NCBI GenBank assembly: GCA_036405135.1
Contig: DASWYF010000002.1
Location: 1-64,000, forward strand
From: Verrucomicrobiia bacterium
GTDB taxonomy: Bacteria; Verrucomicrobiota; Verrucomicrobiia; Limisphaerales; JAEYXS01
Reading direction: 5' to 3'
Length of the DNA stretch: 64,000 nucleotides
Below the pieces are notes generated by a model. That model had not been told where the DNA came from. It ran no database searches and was given only the letters and a program-made list of their open reading frames with translations. Every line of letters starts with the position of its first letter. Within the stretch, counting starts at the first letter, position 1. Position numbers and translations under genes: made by a program. Of this stretch, positions 7,311 to 16,228 are shown one piece after another.

Positions 7311-8048
7311 ATGAGTGCTGCTGCCTTGCAACTGAGCCCAGCCGCGAAAGCGACATTGCCGACGCATGTTGCCATCATCATGGATGGCAACGGGCGCTGG
7401 GCGAAAGAGCGCCATCTGCCACGCGTGGAGGGGCATCGTAATGGTGTCGAATCCGTTCGCGCCGTAGTGCGGGCTTGCGGTGAGGTGGGCGTGAAGTATC
7501 TGACGCTTTACGCCTTCTCCGTTGAGAACTGGAATCGCCCCAAAGACGAGGTGGATACGCTGATGAAGTATCTCGCCCGTTTCTTGAAGAATGAGATTGG
7601 CGAACTGACGCGCAACAATGTGCGGTTGGAAGTCATCGGGCAGATCTATCGCTTGCCGGAGTTTGTCCAAGAGCAGTTGAAGAAAACTCAAGCTGCGCTT
7701 GCGAAGAATAACGGGCTGACGCTTGTGCTCGCGTTAAGCTATGGCGGACGCACGGAGATCGTGGAAGCCACCCGCAGTATCGCGGAGCAGGTGAAGCAAG
7801 GGCACATCGATGTGGAGCAGGTGAACGAACACCTCATCGCTCAGCATCTCTACACGCGCAACTGGCCCGATCCCGATCTGCTTATCCGTACGAGCGGCGA
7901 GATGCGCGTGAGCAACTTCTTGCTGTGGCAGATTTCCTACGCGGAATTTGTGGTGACGAACACGCTGTGGCCTGATTTCCGTAAGGCAGAATTCTTCGAT
8001 GCACTCGAAGAGTATGCGCGCAGACACCGGCGGTTTGGGAAGGTCTAA
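7311..8048 (+). CDS. uppS: Undecaprenyl diphosphate synthase (isoprenyl transferase)
   Basis: A 245-residue cis-prenyltransferase that builds the C55 lipid carrier for peptidoglycan and other envelope glycans from FPP and IPP at the inner membrane. HVAIIMDGNGRWA contains the catalytic Asp25 and the diphosphate-binding loop. YAFSVENWNRP lies in the flexible region, and RTSGEMRVSNFLLWQISYAE is the strongly conserved C-terminal signature with the IPP-binding Arg residues. Length is typical (240-260). An AGGA lies immediately before the ATG, too close for an ideal ribosome site. Converges with def. Confidence 0.96.
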   Translation: MSAAALQLSPAAKATLPTHVAIIMDGNGRWAKERHLPRVEGHRNGVESVRAVVRACGEVGVKYLTLYAFSVENWNRPKDEVDTLMKYLARFLKNEIGELTRNNVRLEVIGQIYRLPEFVQEQLKKTQAALAKNNGLTLVLALSYGGRTEIVEATRSIAEQVKQGHIDVEQVNEHLIAQHLYTRNWPDPDLLIRTSGEMRVSNFLLWQISYAEFVVTNTLWPDFRKAEFFDALEEYARRHRRFGKV

Positions 8049-8079
8049 GAGGGAACAGGGGGCACCCCTCATCCTCATT

Positions 8080-8104
8080 CCTTCTCCCCTCCGAAGGGAG
8101 AAGG
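8080..8104. repeat. Hairpin between convergent uppS and def
   Basis: CCTTCTCCC (8080-8088) pairs with GGGAGAAGG (8096-8104) around a 7-nt loop. It lies between the two stop codons and lacks a T-run, so it may be a 3'-end stabiliser or a small dispersed palindrome and not a standard terminator. Confidence 0.55.
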
Positions 8105-8117
8105 AGGAATAAATCCG

Positions 8118-8684
8118 TTACTTCTTCAGCTTCTTCTTCGTGGCGGCTTGGAGATCGTCGATCTCGGGCTTGAGCTGCTGCTTCACGTTGCGATCCATGC
8201 GGTCGATGAAGAGCACGCCGTTTAAGTGATCGTTCTCATGCTGCACAGCACGGGAGAGCAGGCCGCCGCAACGGAAGGTCTTGGTCTTGCCATCTTCGGT
8301 CATGACCGTCACATCTACGGATTCAGGACGCTCGATGTCCGCGTAGATCTCCGGGAAACTTAGGCAGCCTTCGGGGCCTTTCACGGCCGCGTTCACGGGC
8401 TTGATCTCGGGATTGATGAGGATGAGCGGCATGAAGGCATCCACATCCGCCGGTTTGCCATCAAGTTCCAAAGTGGAAGGACGGTCCTCAACACCACGCA
8501 CATCGATGACGGCGAGTTGCAGCGCTTCACCGATTTGCTGCGCGGCAAGTCCGACGCCATGCGCGTCCTTCATCGTCTCGAGCATGTTGTCGATGAGTTG
8601 CTTGATCTGCGGGGTGATCTTCTCAATCTTCGCGCCTTTTTGGCGGAGGACCGGATGCCCAAATTTTACGATCTCTAAAACCAT
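8118..8684 (-). CDS. def: Peptide deformylase
   Basis: A 188-residue metalloenzyme that removes the formyl group from nascent proteins. Three conserved motifs are all present: GVGLAAQQIG (residues 43-52), EGCLSFP with metal ligand Cys107, and QHENDH with ligands His149 and His153 and catalytic Glu150. The C-terminus is extended by a Lys-rich tail (ATKKKLKK). The next gene upstream on the strand is the PfkB-type kinase, 18 nt away, so these may share a transcript. Confidence 0.97.
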   Translation of the reverse strand: MVLEIVKFGHPVLRQKGAKIEKITPQIKQLIDNMLETMKDAHGVGLAAQQIGEALQLAVIDVRGVEDRPSTLELDGKPADVDAFMPLILINPEIKPVNAAVKGPEGCLSFPEIYADIERPESVDVTVMTEDGKTKTFRCGGLLSRAVQHENDHLNGVLFIDRMDRNVKQQLKPEIDDLQAATKKKLKK

Positions 8685-8702
8685 TGCTTTACTTACGTTT
8701 GT

Positions 8703-9830
8703 TCAAGATGGCCAATTTTCAATCATACCGGCCAAGTCCAACATGCCGGGTGTGGTTGCCGTCTTAACGTAATAACCGCTGGTGGTGACGCCGGTCAATA
8801 CACTTGCTGCGTCATCCAGGCCGAGCAGCTTGCCGAGACAGAAGCCTGCATTGAAGTGATCGCCTGCGCCCGTAGTGATCAGTGCCTTCTTGATCCGCGG
8901 TCCGGACACCATGGAGACGGTGCCTGCGGTGACGGCTAACGCGTAGGTGACCGGATGAATCACGAGTGTTTCGACGCCCACTTTTTCATCGATGCGTTGC
9001 GCGAGAAAGGCGAGTCCTTGTGGCGAACCATCGGGCATGGGTAGACCGAACACTTCACCGACTTCAAGGGCTTCCTTCTCGTTGAGGCCGAGGATGACCT
9101 TGAACTTCGTGTTGAACTGATGAACGAGTTCGAGCGCGTGTAGGAGATCTTCGCGCGTGCGCTTGGCGGGGTCGGCGAGGTCAAAAAACATCCAGCGTCG
9201 CTCACCGCTCACGTGGGGGACAACCTCCGAGAGCATGCTTTCCCAGATGGCGCTCATGTGGGGGAGCATGGTCCAGTTCACGAAGGCGAGAAAGGTGGAT
9301 TGATGGATGAAATTCCTGACATTCTCCGCACCGGCACGGGCATTGAGGTTTTCCCAGTTCACTTCGGCAAGCGGATACATCTTGCCGAGCATCAGCTTGC
9401 CGTCCTCGAACTCCAAAGCGTCCGTGTGACCGGGCTCACCGATGGAAATGACCTTGGCGCGTTGGGCGAATTCGCTGAAAACGGAATGCAGATTCGGATG
9501 GCCCAACGGTCCCACGTAGGTGGTCGTAAGTCCGAAAGAGGCGAGGGCATTCGCCATGATAGGACCGTTGCCGCCGAGCTTGGTGCGACGTGTGACCAGT
9601 TCGATATTCGTGCTGCGACCTGCGGCTTCCGTGATACGCTCGCCCAAGCTCGCGATGGTGGGCATGCGCTGGTAGGTGTTCACGTCCTGCCGCTTGTCCA
9701 CCACATCGATGATTTCATCGACGAAGCCATCGAGACCAACGAAGGCGGTGAGTTGGGGGACACGAGTGGCGGCGGCACGGAGAGCGGTAGCCGCACGAGC
9801 GCGCAATTCCGGTGTGTTTTCAGGTGTCAT
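8703..9830 (-). CDS. PfkB/ribokinase-family carbohydrate kinase
   Basis: A 375-residue sugar or nucleoside kinase. The ATG at 9830 is chosen because AGGA precedes it by a few bases; a TTG nine codons upstream is the alternative. The N-terminal PfkB region has RRTKLGGNGPIMANALASFG (sugar-binding glycines). The C-terminal ATP-site signature is TTGAGDHFNAGFCLG, in which the Asp of GAGD is the catalytic base. The length exceeds that of ribokinase, and substrate cannot be told from sequence. It follows parB by 42 nt on the same strand. Confidence 0.85.
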   Translation of the reverse strand: MTPENTPELRARAATALRAAATRVPQLTAFVGLDGFVDEIIDVVDKRQDVNTYQRMPTIASLGERITEAAGRSTNIELVTRRTKLGGNGPIMANALASFGLTTTYVGPLGHPNLHSVFSEFAQRAKVISIGEPGHTDALEFEDGKLMLGKMYPLAEVNWENLNARAGAENVRNFIHQSTFLAFVNWTMLPHMSAIWESMLSEVVPHVSGERRWMFFDLADPAKRTREDLLHALELVHQFNTKFKVILGLNEKEALEVGEVFGLPMPDGSPQGLAFLAQRIDEKVGVETLVIHPVTYALAVTAGTVSMVSGPRIKKALITTGAGDHFNAGFCLGKLLGLDDAASVLTGVTTSGYYVKTATTPGMLDLAGMIENWPS

Positions 9831-9872
9831 GGTTGGTCCTAGGCAAACGACCACCAATTGGCGACCGTAATG

Positions 9873-10850
9873 TTAGTCCATCGGAATGCCGGCGACCTGC
9901 AGCACACGCTCCAGATCGTCGTCATTGAAAAAGCGAATCTCCACCGAGCCTTTGCCGGCCTTGTATTTCAAGGCCACGCGCGTGCCGAAACGCTCCTGCA
10001 ACTTGCGCTCGAGATCGGCCACGTGGGCATCCTTCGGTGGGGCTTTCTTGGCACTATGCCGCACGCCTTCTGATGCGCTCGACTTGCCTTGCATGGCAGC
10101 GATCATCGTCTCGGTTTCCCGGACACTGAGGCCTTCCTTGATGATGCGTTCCGCGGCGAGCTTCTGTTCGGCTTCGAGAACCAAACCGAGAATGACTTTC
10201 GCGTGGCCCACGGAAATCTGGCCGTGACGCAAGTAAGCTTGAGTCTCGGAGCTGAGGCGCAAGAGACGCAATGCATTTGCCACGGCGGCACGGCTCTTGC
10301 CGACTTTTGTGGAAACTTGTTCCTGTGTGAGACCGAACTGGCCGAGGAGTTGGTTGTAACCCAGCGCTTCTTCGATCGGATTCAGGTTTTCGCGCTGAAG
10401 ATTCTCGATGAGCGCGAGCTCGATCAATTGTTCATCCGTGGCTTCGCGAACGATGACGGGCACTTCGCTCAAGCCAACGACTTGCGCCGCGCGCCAACGA
10501 CGTTCACCGGCGATGAGTTCGAAACCATCTGCTCTCTTGCGGACGAGCAGTGGCTGGACGATGCCTTGTTCCTTGATCGAAGCCGCGAGGTCTTGGATGG
10601 CTTCCGGTGCAAAATCTTTACGTGGCTGAAACGCGCACGGATGCACCTCGCTCAGCGGCACTTTACGGACAACTTCACCCGCCACGACGGGCGCAGGAGC
10701 AGGTGTAGGAGCCGGAGTGGCTACAGGCACTGCAGGTGGCGCAGCAAAAGGGGAAGGGGTTGCTGGAGCAGGAGTGGCAGGAGCGGGTTTCGCCGCACCG
10801 GCACCACCTAACAACGCACCTAAGCCTCGTCCTAATACTGGTTTCACCAT
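9873..10850 (-). CDS. parB: Chromosome-partition protein ParB/Spo0J
   Basis: A 325-residue ParB. It opens with the typical GRGLGALLGG peptide that contacts ParA, followed by a Pro/Ala-rich linker (about 20-58). The CTP-binding ParB/Srx domain (about 60-155) contains the GERRWRAA and ENLQREN motifs. An HTH domain follows (LTQEQVSTKVGKSRAAVANAL, about 170-195), with a C-terminal dimerisation domain. ParB loads at parS and recruits SMC for chromosome segregation. No parA is adjacent on either side: downstream is the PfkB kinase and upstream an acyl-CoA ligase-like gene. No clear parS palindrome was found in the window. Confidence 0.95.
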   Translation of the reverse strand: MVKPVLGRGLGALLGGAGAAKPAPATPAPATPSPFAAPPAVPVATPAPTPAPAPVVAGEVVRKVPLSEVHPCAFQPRKDFAPEAIQDLAASIKEQGIVQPLLVRKRADGFELIAGERRWRAAQVVGLSEVPVIVREATDEQLIELALIENLQRENLNPIEEALGYNQLLGQFGLTQEQVSTKVGKSRAAVANALRLLRLSSETQAYLRHGQISVGHAKVILGLVLEAEQKLAAERIIKEGLSVRETETMIAAMQGKSSASEGVRHSAKKAPPKDAHVADLERKLQERFGTRVALKYKAGKGSVEIRFFNDDDLERVLQVAGIPMD

Positions 10851-10916
10851 GGGATGAGAGTGGGCGACGAGGCGGGGGTTGTCAATTTTTCGGGTGGAGG
10901 AATTATGCCCAGCCTG

Positions 10917-12185
10917 TCACGGCGTTTTCTGCTCCAACCACCGTTTCCGCCACTCCGTGCGGGGCATTTTCCCACGGACATTGGGCGTCAATTCTTCAGT
11001 GAACATCCATTCGCGAGGCAATTGCCACGCAGCCAGCCGGATGAGCAAATGTTGGCGCAACGTCTCCACACTGGCTTCGCCATTCAGGCGCACCATGGCA
11101 ATGATGTTCTCACCACGGGAAACATCTTCACTGGGGACACCGAACACCACGCAGCAGTTCACCGCCGGATGATTTGCCAATGCTTGCTCGATAGCTTCCG
11201 GCGAGATTTTGCGCCCGGCCACATTGATGACATCACTGGCGCGCCCCAAGAGATGTACTTCGCCATTGCGTATCTCCACGAGATCGCTAGTGGCGAAGCG
11301 GCCTTCGCTCAAACGAGCGGATTCTTCCGGGAAATAACCAAGCCCGACCGCCTCTCCACGCACTTCTAGACTTTCGCTGTTCACGGACAACTGGACGTTA
11401 TCCATCGCCGAACCAGCCACAGAGGCATTAATGCGCGGTGTTGAATTGCGATCGTAAGCGATCCCACCGCATTCGCTGGAGCCGTAGAAGTTATGAATCT
11501 TCACGCCATTTTGGGCAAAGACATCCGTTTCCAAGGCGATGGGCAGGGGCGCACCAGCAGAGATGGCTAAGCGCACGTTTGTGGGGATACTGTTCGCCTC
11601 ATGCCATGTGCGCCACAGAGCGGGCACGGCGGCGATGGTCAGATGTTCTGCCTTACGCGCAGCAGCCAAGACCATGGCGGGCAAAGGAGCATCTACAAGG
11701 AGCAGGGGAATACCGTGTAAGAGCAGGGGTAAAATGAGATTCGAGAACCCGTAAGAATGTGCAAGTGAGATGACTCCGAGATTCGGCCACTCGGGTTTCA
11801 ATCCCATCGTAGAGACGATATTCCTCGCATCTGCCGCCAACTGTGCGCCCGTGAACGCAATGAGCCGTGGCTGCCCAGTGCTGCCAGAGGTCAGTTTCAG
11901 GTGCATGCAACTTGCTGGCAGATCGGGAATGGTGGGCGAGGGCTGGGTTTCTTCCAATGGGCAGCAAATCTTTCCATCCCGCCATGCGCGCAAGACATCC
12001 AGAATGAATGTGTGAGCGCGGCCAGAAGGGAAGCACACGGCATCTTGACTGGTGGGAAGCTCCTTAACCGCCGCAGCCAATTCGGTAAAGGTCCATGAGC
12101 GTCCGGACCAAGACTCGCTCAAGGCCAGCTTGTGGGCGTGTGTCTGCGCTACTTCTTGCCACCGTTCATACAGCATTGCGGTCAT
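10917..12185 (-). CDS. AMP-binding acyl-CoA ligase-like enzyme (ANL family)
   Basis: A 422-residue adenylate-forming enzyme. The phosphate-binding loop reads LTSGSTGQPRL, the adenine/acid site FYGSSECGG, the hinge region GRASDVINVAGRKISP, and the C-terminal catalytic lysine lies in RGKMPRTEW. All core motifs are present although the protein is short for the superfamily (500+), because the N-terminal domain is compact, as in MenE-like and phenylacetate-type ligases. The carboxylate substrate cannot be assigned. Only 30 nt separate its start from the divergent lipoprotein gene. Confidence 0.85.
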   Translation of the reverse strand: MTAMLYERWQEVAQTHAHKLALSESWSGRSWTFTELAAAVKELPTSQDAVCFPSGRAHTFILDVLRAWRDGKICCPLEETQPSPTIPDLPASCMHLKLTSGSTGQPRLIAFTGAQLAADARNIVSTMGLKPEWPNLGVISLAHSYGFSNLILPLLLHGIPLLLVDAPLPAMVLAAARKAEHLTIAAVPALWRTWHEANSIPTNVRLAISAGAPLPIALETDVFAQNGVKIHNFYGSSECGGIAYDRNSTPRINASVAGSAMDNVQLSVNSESLEVRGEAVGLGYFPEESARLSEGRFATSDLVEIRNGEVHLLGRASDVINVAGRKISPEAIEQALANHPAVNCCVVFGVPSEDVSRGENIIAMVRLNGEASVETLRQHLLIRLAAWQLPREWMFTEELTPNVRGKMPRTEWRKRWLEQKTP

Positions 12186-12215
12186 GCTGAAGCAGCATTA
12201 CTTTCCACGGCAAGC

Positions 12216-13004
12216 ATGATGTTCAGATTATTGTTCAGTTTGCTGGTAGTGGGATTGCTCTCCGGTTGCGCCAGTCGTCAGCCCGTGGTCCTTAATGGAC
12301 GCAAATTTGATTTTGCCCGCGACACCTTTTCTTATCCGAACGAACTTGTATGGGTCTATTACCGCGATAAGGACTCGGGCGAATTCCTGCACTCGAAGCA
12401 AGACCCGGTGCCGGAATACACGCATCACTGCTTTGTTGTGGCCCGCGCTGCCAAACAATTTTTTGTGCATGCGGAATTCAAGCCGCAGTATTTGAAGGTA
12501 TCGGATGAAGAGTATCGCACGCTGGTCCAGCGCATCCGCAACAGTGATCCACGCAAGGGCCCAGGGCTGGAGCGCGTATTGATTCCCGGCTATGCCGATC
12601 TGAAATCTTTCAGCCGCGATCATGAGGCGATGTTAAAAGCAGAATGCGGTCCTGCCTGGCTTAGCTATACTCAACGTGGTCACTGGCGGATGATCATGCC
12701 GCTCAATGGCTCACAGCGCGAAAAGAACGCGCAGAAGCTCACGGAAAGCGTTCGCATGAATGGCATCGCTGTAGCGCATGTGGTCACATTCCCGAAGTTG
12801 AAGATCAATCATGCGGTGGTGATTTACGATTATGTGAAGACAGCGGAAGGCATGGATTTCACCGCCTACGATTCCAACAATCCGAAAGCTCCTGTGGTGA
12901 TCCGCTACAACTCAACGACCAAGCAGTTTAATTTTCCCGAGACGAATTATTACGAAGGGGGAGAACTGGACGTTTACGAAGTGTTCCACCGTTGGAACTA
13001 CTGA
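12216..13004 (+). CDS. Lipoprotein of unknown function
   Basis: From the ATG at 12216 this gives 262 residues beginning MMFRLLFSLLVVGLLSGC, a clear signal peptide with lipobox LSGC. A longer frame to 12132 is unlikely because the ATG at 12216 gives a textbook lipoprotein leader. The body has no domain I recognise, though the pattern FVVARAAKQFFVHAEF, HVVTFPKLKINHAVVIYDY and ENGMDFTAYDSNNP-like text suggests a papain/NlpC-like or bacterial transglutaminase-like fold (His near residue 190, Asp about 20 residues later). That is only a suggestion. The 3' end overlaps the convergent membrane-protein gene by 7 nt. Confidence 0.6.
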   Translation: MMFRLLFSLLVVGLLSGCASRQPVVLNGRKFDFARDTFSYPNELVWVYYRDKDSGEFLHSKQDPVPEYTHHCFVVARAAKQFFVHAEFKPQYLKVSDEEYRTLVQRIRNSDPRKGPGLERVLIPGYADLKSFSRDHEAMLKAECGPAWLSYTQRGHWRMIMPLNGSQREKNAQKLTESVRMNGIAVAHVVTFPKLKINHAVVIYDYVKTAEGMDFTAYDSNNPKAPVVIRYNSTTKQFNFPETNYYEGGELDVYEVFHRWNY

Positions 13005-13369
13005 GGCGGCTCTTTATCTTTCCGCTGCTTCCGCCATTTGTTGAAGCGCCAAAAGATCACGCCGAAAAAGATGGCACCGCAACCATTCACGCCCGCTGTG
13101 TAACCCAACTTGTAGGTGCGCCCGGTATTGATGGGCGCGTAGATGGTTACATCATGACCGAGTAAAAGATGAGGCATGGCTCCCGGCATCATGGCTCCGT
13201 GCAAAACCCCTTTCAGAAAACCGGCAGGTTTTTCGCTCGTGGCGCTTTCCGAGGATGTATCCAGCACCAGTGTGAACGTTGTTGCCACGATGGCCACGAT
13301 GACCACGCGCTTAACAACGCGCAGCCATAATGGATCGGCGGGTTTCACTGGTTCGGTGTTCGTATTCAA
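12998..13369 (-). CDS. Small two-helix membrane protein of unknown function
   Basis: A 123-residue protein with transmembrane segments at about 20-38 and 88-106 and a basic C-terminus (RFNKWRKQRKDK). The stretch between the helices is rich in Gly, Met and Pro and would lie outside the membrane. No family is recognised. It stands alone between the convergent lipoprotein gene and the upstream start of rsmH transcription. Confidence 0.5.
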   Translation of the reverse strand: MNTNTEPVKPADPLWLRVVKRVVIVAIVATTFTLVLDTSSESATSEKPAGFLKGVLHGAMMPGAMPHLLLGHDVTIYAPINTGRTYKLGYTAGVNGCGAIFFGVIFWRFNKWRKQRKDKEPPQ

Positions 13370-13417
13370 ATGCGTACGGAGGTTGAAGAGAGGATAATCG
13401 CCTCGGCAAGCGCAAAA

Positions 13418-14485
13418 TCAACTGGCACGAACTGCCCAGCGCAGTTTCGCGGACTTTGAGCGCGAGTTTTCATATTGCTCTTCTTTGGATGGGCGCAGCA
13501 CATCTTGAGCGATCTCTGAATACAAACCGCTTAGCAATCCGGCCTCAAACGTCTTCTTCACGCGGCGATCTTCACCCGAATGAAAGGTTAGAATTGCGAC
13601 CCGACCACCCGGATTCAGGCAATTAGGCAAGTTACGAAGCAGTGTATCCAGCGCAGAAAACTCATCATTCACTGCGATTCGCAACGCCTGAAAAGTTCGT
13701 CGGATGCTCAAATCATGTTCGCTTTGGGGAATACGAATCATCGCGGCGCGGATGGCTTTGGCGAGAGACTGAGTCGTAACAAATTTCTTTCCTGCCAAAG
13801 CCTGAGACAGCGTATCTGCGTAAGGCTCATCCGAATTTTCTTCCAAAACCCCTTTTAGCTTCTCCACCGAAATCTTTTCCAGATACGAAGCTGCCGACTG
13901 GCCACGTAATGGATTCATCCGCATATCCAGCGGGCCATCATTTTTCACGGAAAATCCACGCGTAGGGTCATCGAGTTGCATGGAGGAAACGCCCAAGTCG
14001 GCCAGAATGACATCGACGCCCGTGAGGTTTTGTGACGCCAGCACTTGAGGCAAACCAGCATAGTTGCTGCGATGTGCCGTGAACGTTTCTGGCCCAAAGC
14101 CTAAAGCCCTCAAGCGTTCTTCCGTCTTGGGCAACTCAATGGGGTCTGCGTCTAGCCCAAGTAAATGGCCACCAGGTTGGATACGTGCTAATATCTCTCT
14201 TGTATGACCGCCATAGCCAAGCGTGCAATCCACCGCGACGTTTCCCGGCTTTGGCGCGAGCACTTCGAGTATCTCATTCACCATGATGGGGCGGTGCATG
14301 CCTGCCGGAGTTTTGCCCGAAGCCATCACCTTCGCGATGGTCTCGCCATACTTCTCCGGATTGTGCTCCTTATACTTGTCTTCAAACCGACGCGGATTCT
14401 TGCCGGAATAACGCACGCGCCGCTTATGCACTTTCGGCGTCTCATCTGGCGCAGGAGTGGGAGAGGGCGGGGGAACGTCGCTCAC
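13418..14485 (-). CDS. rsmH: 16S rRNA m4C1402 methyltransferase
   Basis: A 355-residue SAM-dependent enzyme that methylates N4 of C1402 in the ribosomal P site. HRPIMVNEILEVLAPKPG and VDCTLGYGGHTREIL form the N-terminal signature and SAM motif I; ILADLGVSSMQLDDPTRGFSV and GPLDMRMNP are diagnostic of MraW/RsmH, as is the late ILTFHSGEDRRVKKTF. The N-terminus is extended by about 55 residues rich in Pro, Lys and Arg compared with E. coli. Usually rsmH opens the dcw cluster; here it follows a MazG-like gene (4-nt overlap), and no ftsL or ftsI lies beside it. Confidence 0.95.
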   Translation of the reverse strand: MSDVPPPSPTPAPDETPKVHKRRVRYSGKNPRRFEDKYKEHNPEKYGETIAKVMASGKTPAGMHRPIMVNEILEVLAPKPGNVAVDCTLGYGGHTREILARIQPGGHLLGLDADPIELPKTEERLRALGFGPETFTAHRSNYAGLPQVLASQNLTGVDVILADLGVSSMQLDDPTRGFSVKNDGPLDMRMNPLRGQSAASYLEKISVEKLKGVLEENSDEPYADTLSQALAGKKFVTTQSLAKAIRAAMIRIPQSEHDLSIRRTFQALRIAVNDEFSALDTLLRNLPNCLNPGGRVAILTFHSGEDRRVKKTFEAGLLSGLYSEIAQDVLRPSKEEQYENSRSKSAKLRWAVRAS

Positions 14486-14832
14486 AGTTCGTTGTATTTC
14501 TTGTTGGAACCGCGCGCTTTCTCCAAAGGATAACGCTGTTCATTGCGGGCGATCTTGGCACGCATTGCTTGGGCGAGATCCACACCAATATCATCGGCCA
14601 TCTCGAAGAGAAGAATGGCGACATCAGCCATCTCCTGGGAAATCTCGTCCTTGCGCTCCACTGCGCGTCGCTCGGATTGCTCGGGAGATTGCCACACGAA
14701 GTGCTGCAGCAATTCACCGGCTTCAGCCGTGATGGCTACCGCCAAATCTTTCGGGGAGTGGAATTGCTTCCAATCGCGTGCATCGCGGAAGGCCCGTATC
14801 TCCGCCGTGATCTCCTGAATGGAATCGGACAT
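14482..14832 (-). CDS. MazG-like nucleotide pyrophosphohydrolase
   Basis: A 116-residue all-alpha NTP pyrophosphatase. FHSPKDLAVAITAEAGELLQHFVW supplies the first acidic motif (E-x-x-E type) and KDEISQEMADVAILLFEMADDIGVDL the second (E-x-x-D), which together bind Mg in the MazG/dCTPase family. Members hydrolyse non-canonical or excess dNTPs. Its stop overlaps the rsmH start as ATGA, so the two are translationally coupled. Confidence 0.85.
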   Translation of the reverse strand: MSDSIQEITAEIRAFRDARDWKQFHSPKDLAVAITAEAGELLQHFVWQSPEQSERRAVERKDEISQEMADVAILLFEMADDIGVDLAQAMRAKIARNEQRYPLEKARGSNKKYNEL

Positions 14833-14885
14833 AACGCCCGCGACTCTGAAGCAAAGTCGTAAACGGAGCGAGCCTCATTTGCGGG

Positions 14886-14976
14886 AATGACCAATGACGA
14901 AATCCGAATGACGAAGGAAGGTGCGCAAAGTGTCATTGAGGCTTGGTCATTAGTTATTCCTTGGTTATTCGTCATT
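14886..14976. repeat. Dispersed repeat, AATGACGAA family, at the tag 3' end
   Basis: The left arm contains AATGACCAATGACGAAATCC (from 14886) followed by GAATGACGAAGG; the right arm, read on the minus strand, contains AATGACGAATAACCAAGG and then AATGACC. The arms form an imperfect inverted repeat. The tag stop codon TGA (14972-14974) is the TGA inside the right-arm AAATGACGAA. Similar AATGACGAA strings are, from memory, common filler in Verrucomicrobiota genomes. Confidence 0.6.
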
Positions 14977-15544
14977 TAAGTTTGGCGCATTCCTTATGTC
15001 TAAAGCACGTCACATGATGATCATTCACCATGCCGGTTGCTTGCATATACGCGTAGCAGATGGTGGAGCCGACGAATTTGAATCCTCGCTTCAGCAAGTC
15101 CTTGCTCATGGCATCGGACTCATTCGTGCGGGCAGGGACACCTGTAGTACTGCTCCAATGATTGACAATCGGTTTGCCGCCCACGAACTGCCAGATGTAT
15201 TTATCGAATGAACAGAACTCCTCCTTTGCCTTGAGATAGGCTTGGGCGTTCTTGATAGCTGCAGCCACTTTCAAGCGATTGCGGACGATGCCCGGATTCC
15301 CTAGCAGCTCGATCACTTTCTTTTCATCATACTTTGCGATCTTCTTGGCATCGAACTGGTCGAATGCCTTCCGGTAATTCTCTCGCTTGTTCAGGATGGT
15401 GATCCAGCTCAGTCCAGCTTGGGCACCTTCCAAGATGAGCATTTCGAGGAGTCGCTGATCGTCATGCAGCGGCACGCCCCATTCAGTGTCATGATAGGCG
15501 AGGTAAAGATCGGTTGTGGGCCATGGGCAGCGTGGCTGATTCAT
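14972..15544 (-). CDS. tag: DNA-3-methyladenine glycosylase I
   Basis: A 190-residue base-excision enzyme that removes 3-methyladenine. The N-terminal zinc/recognition region RCPWPTTDLYLAYHDTEWG has ligands Cys6 and His18. LILEGAQAGLSWITIL holds the active-site Glu and the aromatic pocket. Late FKFVGSTICYAYMQATGMVN precedes HHVTCFRH, which carries the remaining zinc ligands. Length matches E. coli Tag (187). Its stop codon lies within a dispersed repeat. It is transcribed away from the next gene, with a 246-bp AT-rich gap upstream. Confidence 0.95.
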   Translation of the reverse strand: MNQPRCPWPTTDLYLAYHDTEWGVPLHDDQRLLEMLILEGAQAGLSWITILNKRENYRKAFDQFDAKKIAKYDEKKVIELLGNPGIVRNRLKVAAAIKNAQAYLKAKEEFCSFDKYIWQFVGGKPIVNHWSSTTGVPARTNESDAMSKDLLKRGFKFVGSTICYAYMQATGMVNDHHVTCFRHKECAKLK

Positions 15545-15790
15545 AATTAGAGCAAGAATGCCATAACCAGATGACAGCCATATGTCAGTAGCAGATTTTG
15601 GTGAGTTGTACCGATTTTGCCAGCAACCTTTAGGCAGGGTGGTTGAAATTGACCTTAATACATATGGCTATAGAAAATCTGTTAGTTCTTGAAAATGTGC
15701 AATTTGCGCGATTTGAAGGTTTCGAAAATGTAACTAAACAATCATTGATAAGTGCTTCAAAATATGAGAACAAAATAGGGCCGGTCGGCC
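15545..15790. other. AT-rich intergenic region between tag and the next gene
   Basis: Divergent upstream region with no open frame of note. It holds AT-rich tracts and several short near-palindromes such as TGACAGCCATATGTCAGTA, but no convincing promoter pair or structured RNA was identified. Confidence 0.4.
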
Positions 15791-16228
15791 TTGGCTGGCA
15801 TAATCCAAGCTAAACATCAATTTGTCGTGCAATCAGAGACCTTTTTGGAGATTTGGAAGCAGACGCATAAGGAAACTTCCGCCAGTTTCGAGGAAGATGT
15901 CTTTTGGAAGACGCTCTATCCGCATGCCCAATTTTTTGCCCGCATCGTATGGCGAGTGTGGCGGGGATTTTTCAGCAAGGATTTGGAATTCATCCGGCGT
16001 CTGGGAGCTGTGACCTCGGCCCAAGAAGCTCATCTGGAGGTGGACAATGAGCGGTATCAAAGGCCGGAGTATGGTTTGCTGCGTCGCCATTTCAAACTGC
16101 GAGTTTCGGGTAAACGTGCCATTCATCTGGTGAAGCGCGCGATGCGTGAGCGTGAAGCGGCTTTACAGCTTGACGCAAGCGCGACAAATCCCGTCAATTC
16201 GCAGGCATGCTTTCCCAGTGCTTCTTAA
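15791..16228 (+). CDS. Conserved-looking basic protein of unknown function
   Basis: A 145-residue frame that opens just after a stop at 15776. TTG (15791) is the first possible start and GTG at 15827 another; no ATG lies near the beginning, so the start is uncertain. The body is rich in Trp, Arg and Phe (FFARIVWRVWRGFFSKDLEFIRRLG.., then LLRRHFKLRVSGKRAIHLVKR) and looks like a real globular or membrane-associated protein. No domain is recognised. The 3' end overlaps the next gene by 22 nt on the same strand. Confidence 0.5.
   Translation: MAGIIQAKHQFVVQSETFLEIWKQTHKETSASFEEDVFWKTLYPHAQFFARIVWRVWRGFFSKDLEFIRRLGAVTSAQEAHLEVDNERYQRPEYGLLRRHFKLRVSGKRAIHLVKRAMREREAALQLDASATNPVNSQACFPSAS

Noticed and set aside
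5872-7356. A 494-codon open frame on the - strand opposite purA and its flanks
   Set aside because: It is an antisense shadow of purA: the product is His/Arg-rich and without domain signs.
14833-14880. Another member of the GGAGCG family near the mazG-like start
   Set aside because: GGAGCGAGCC occurs, but there is no inverted partner and no stop codon beside it.
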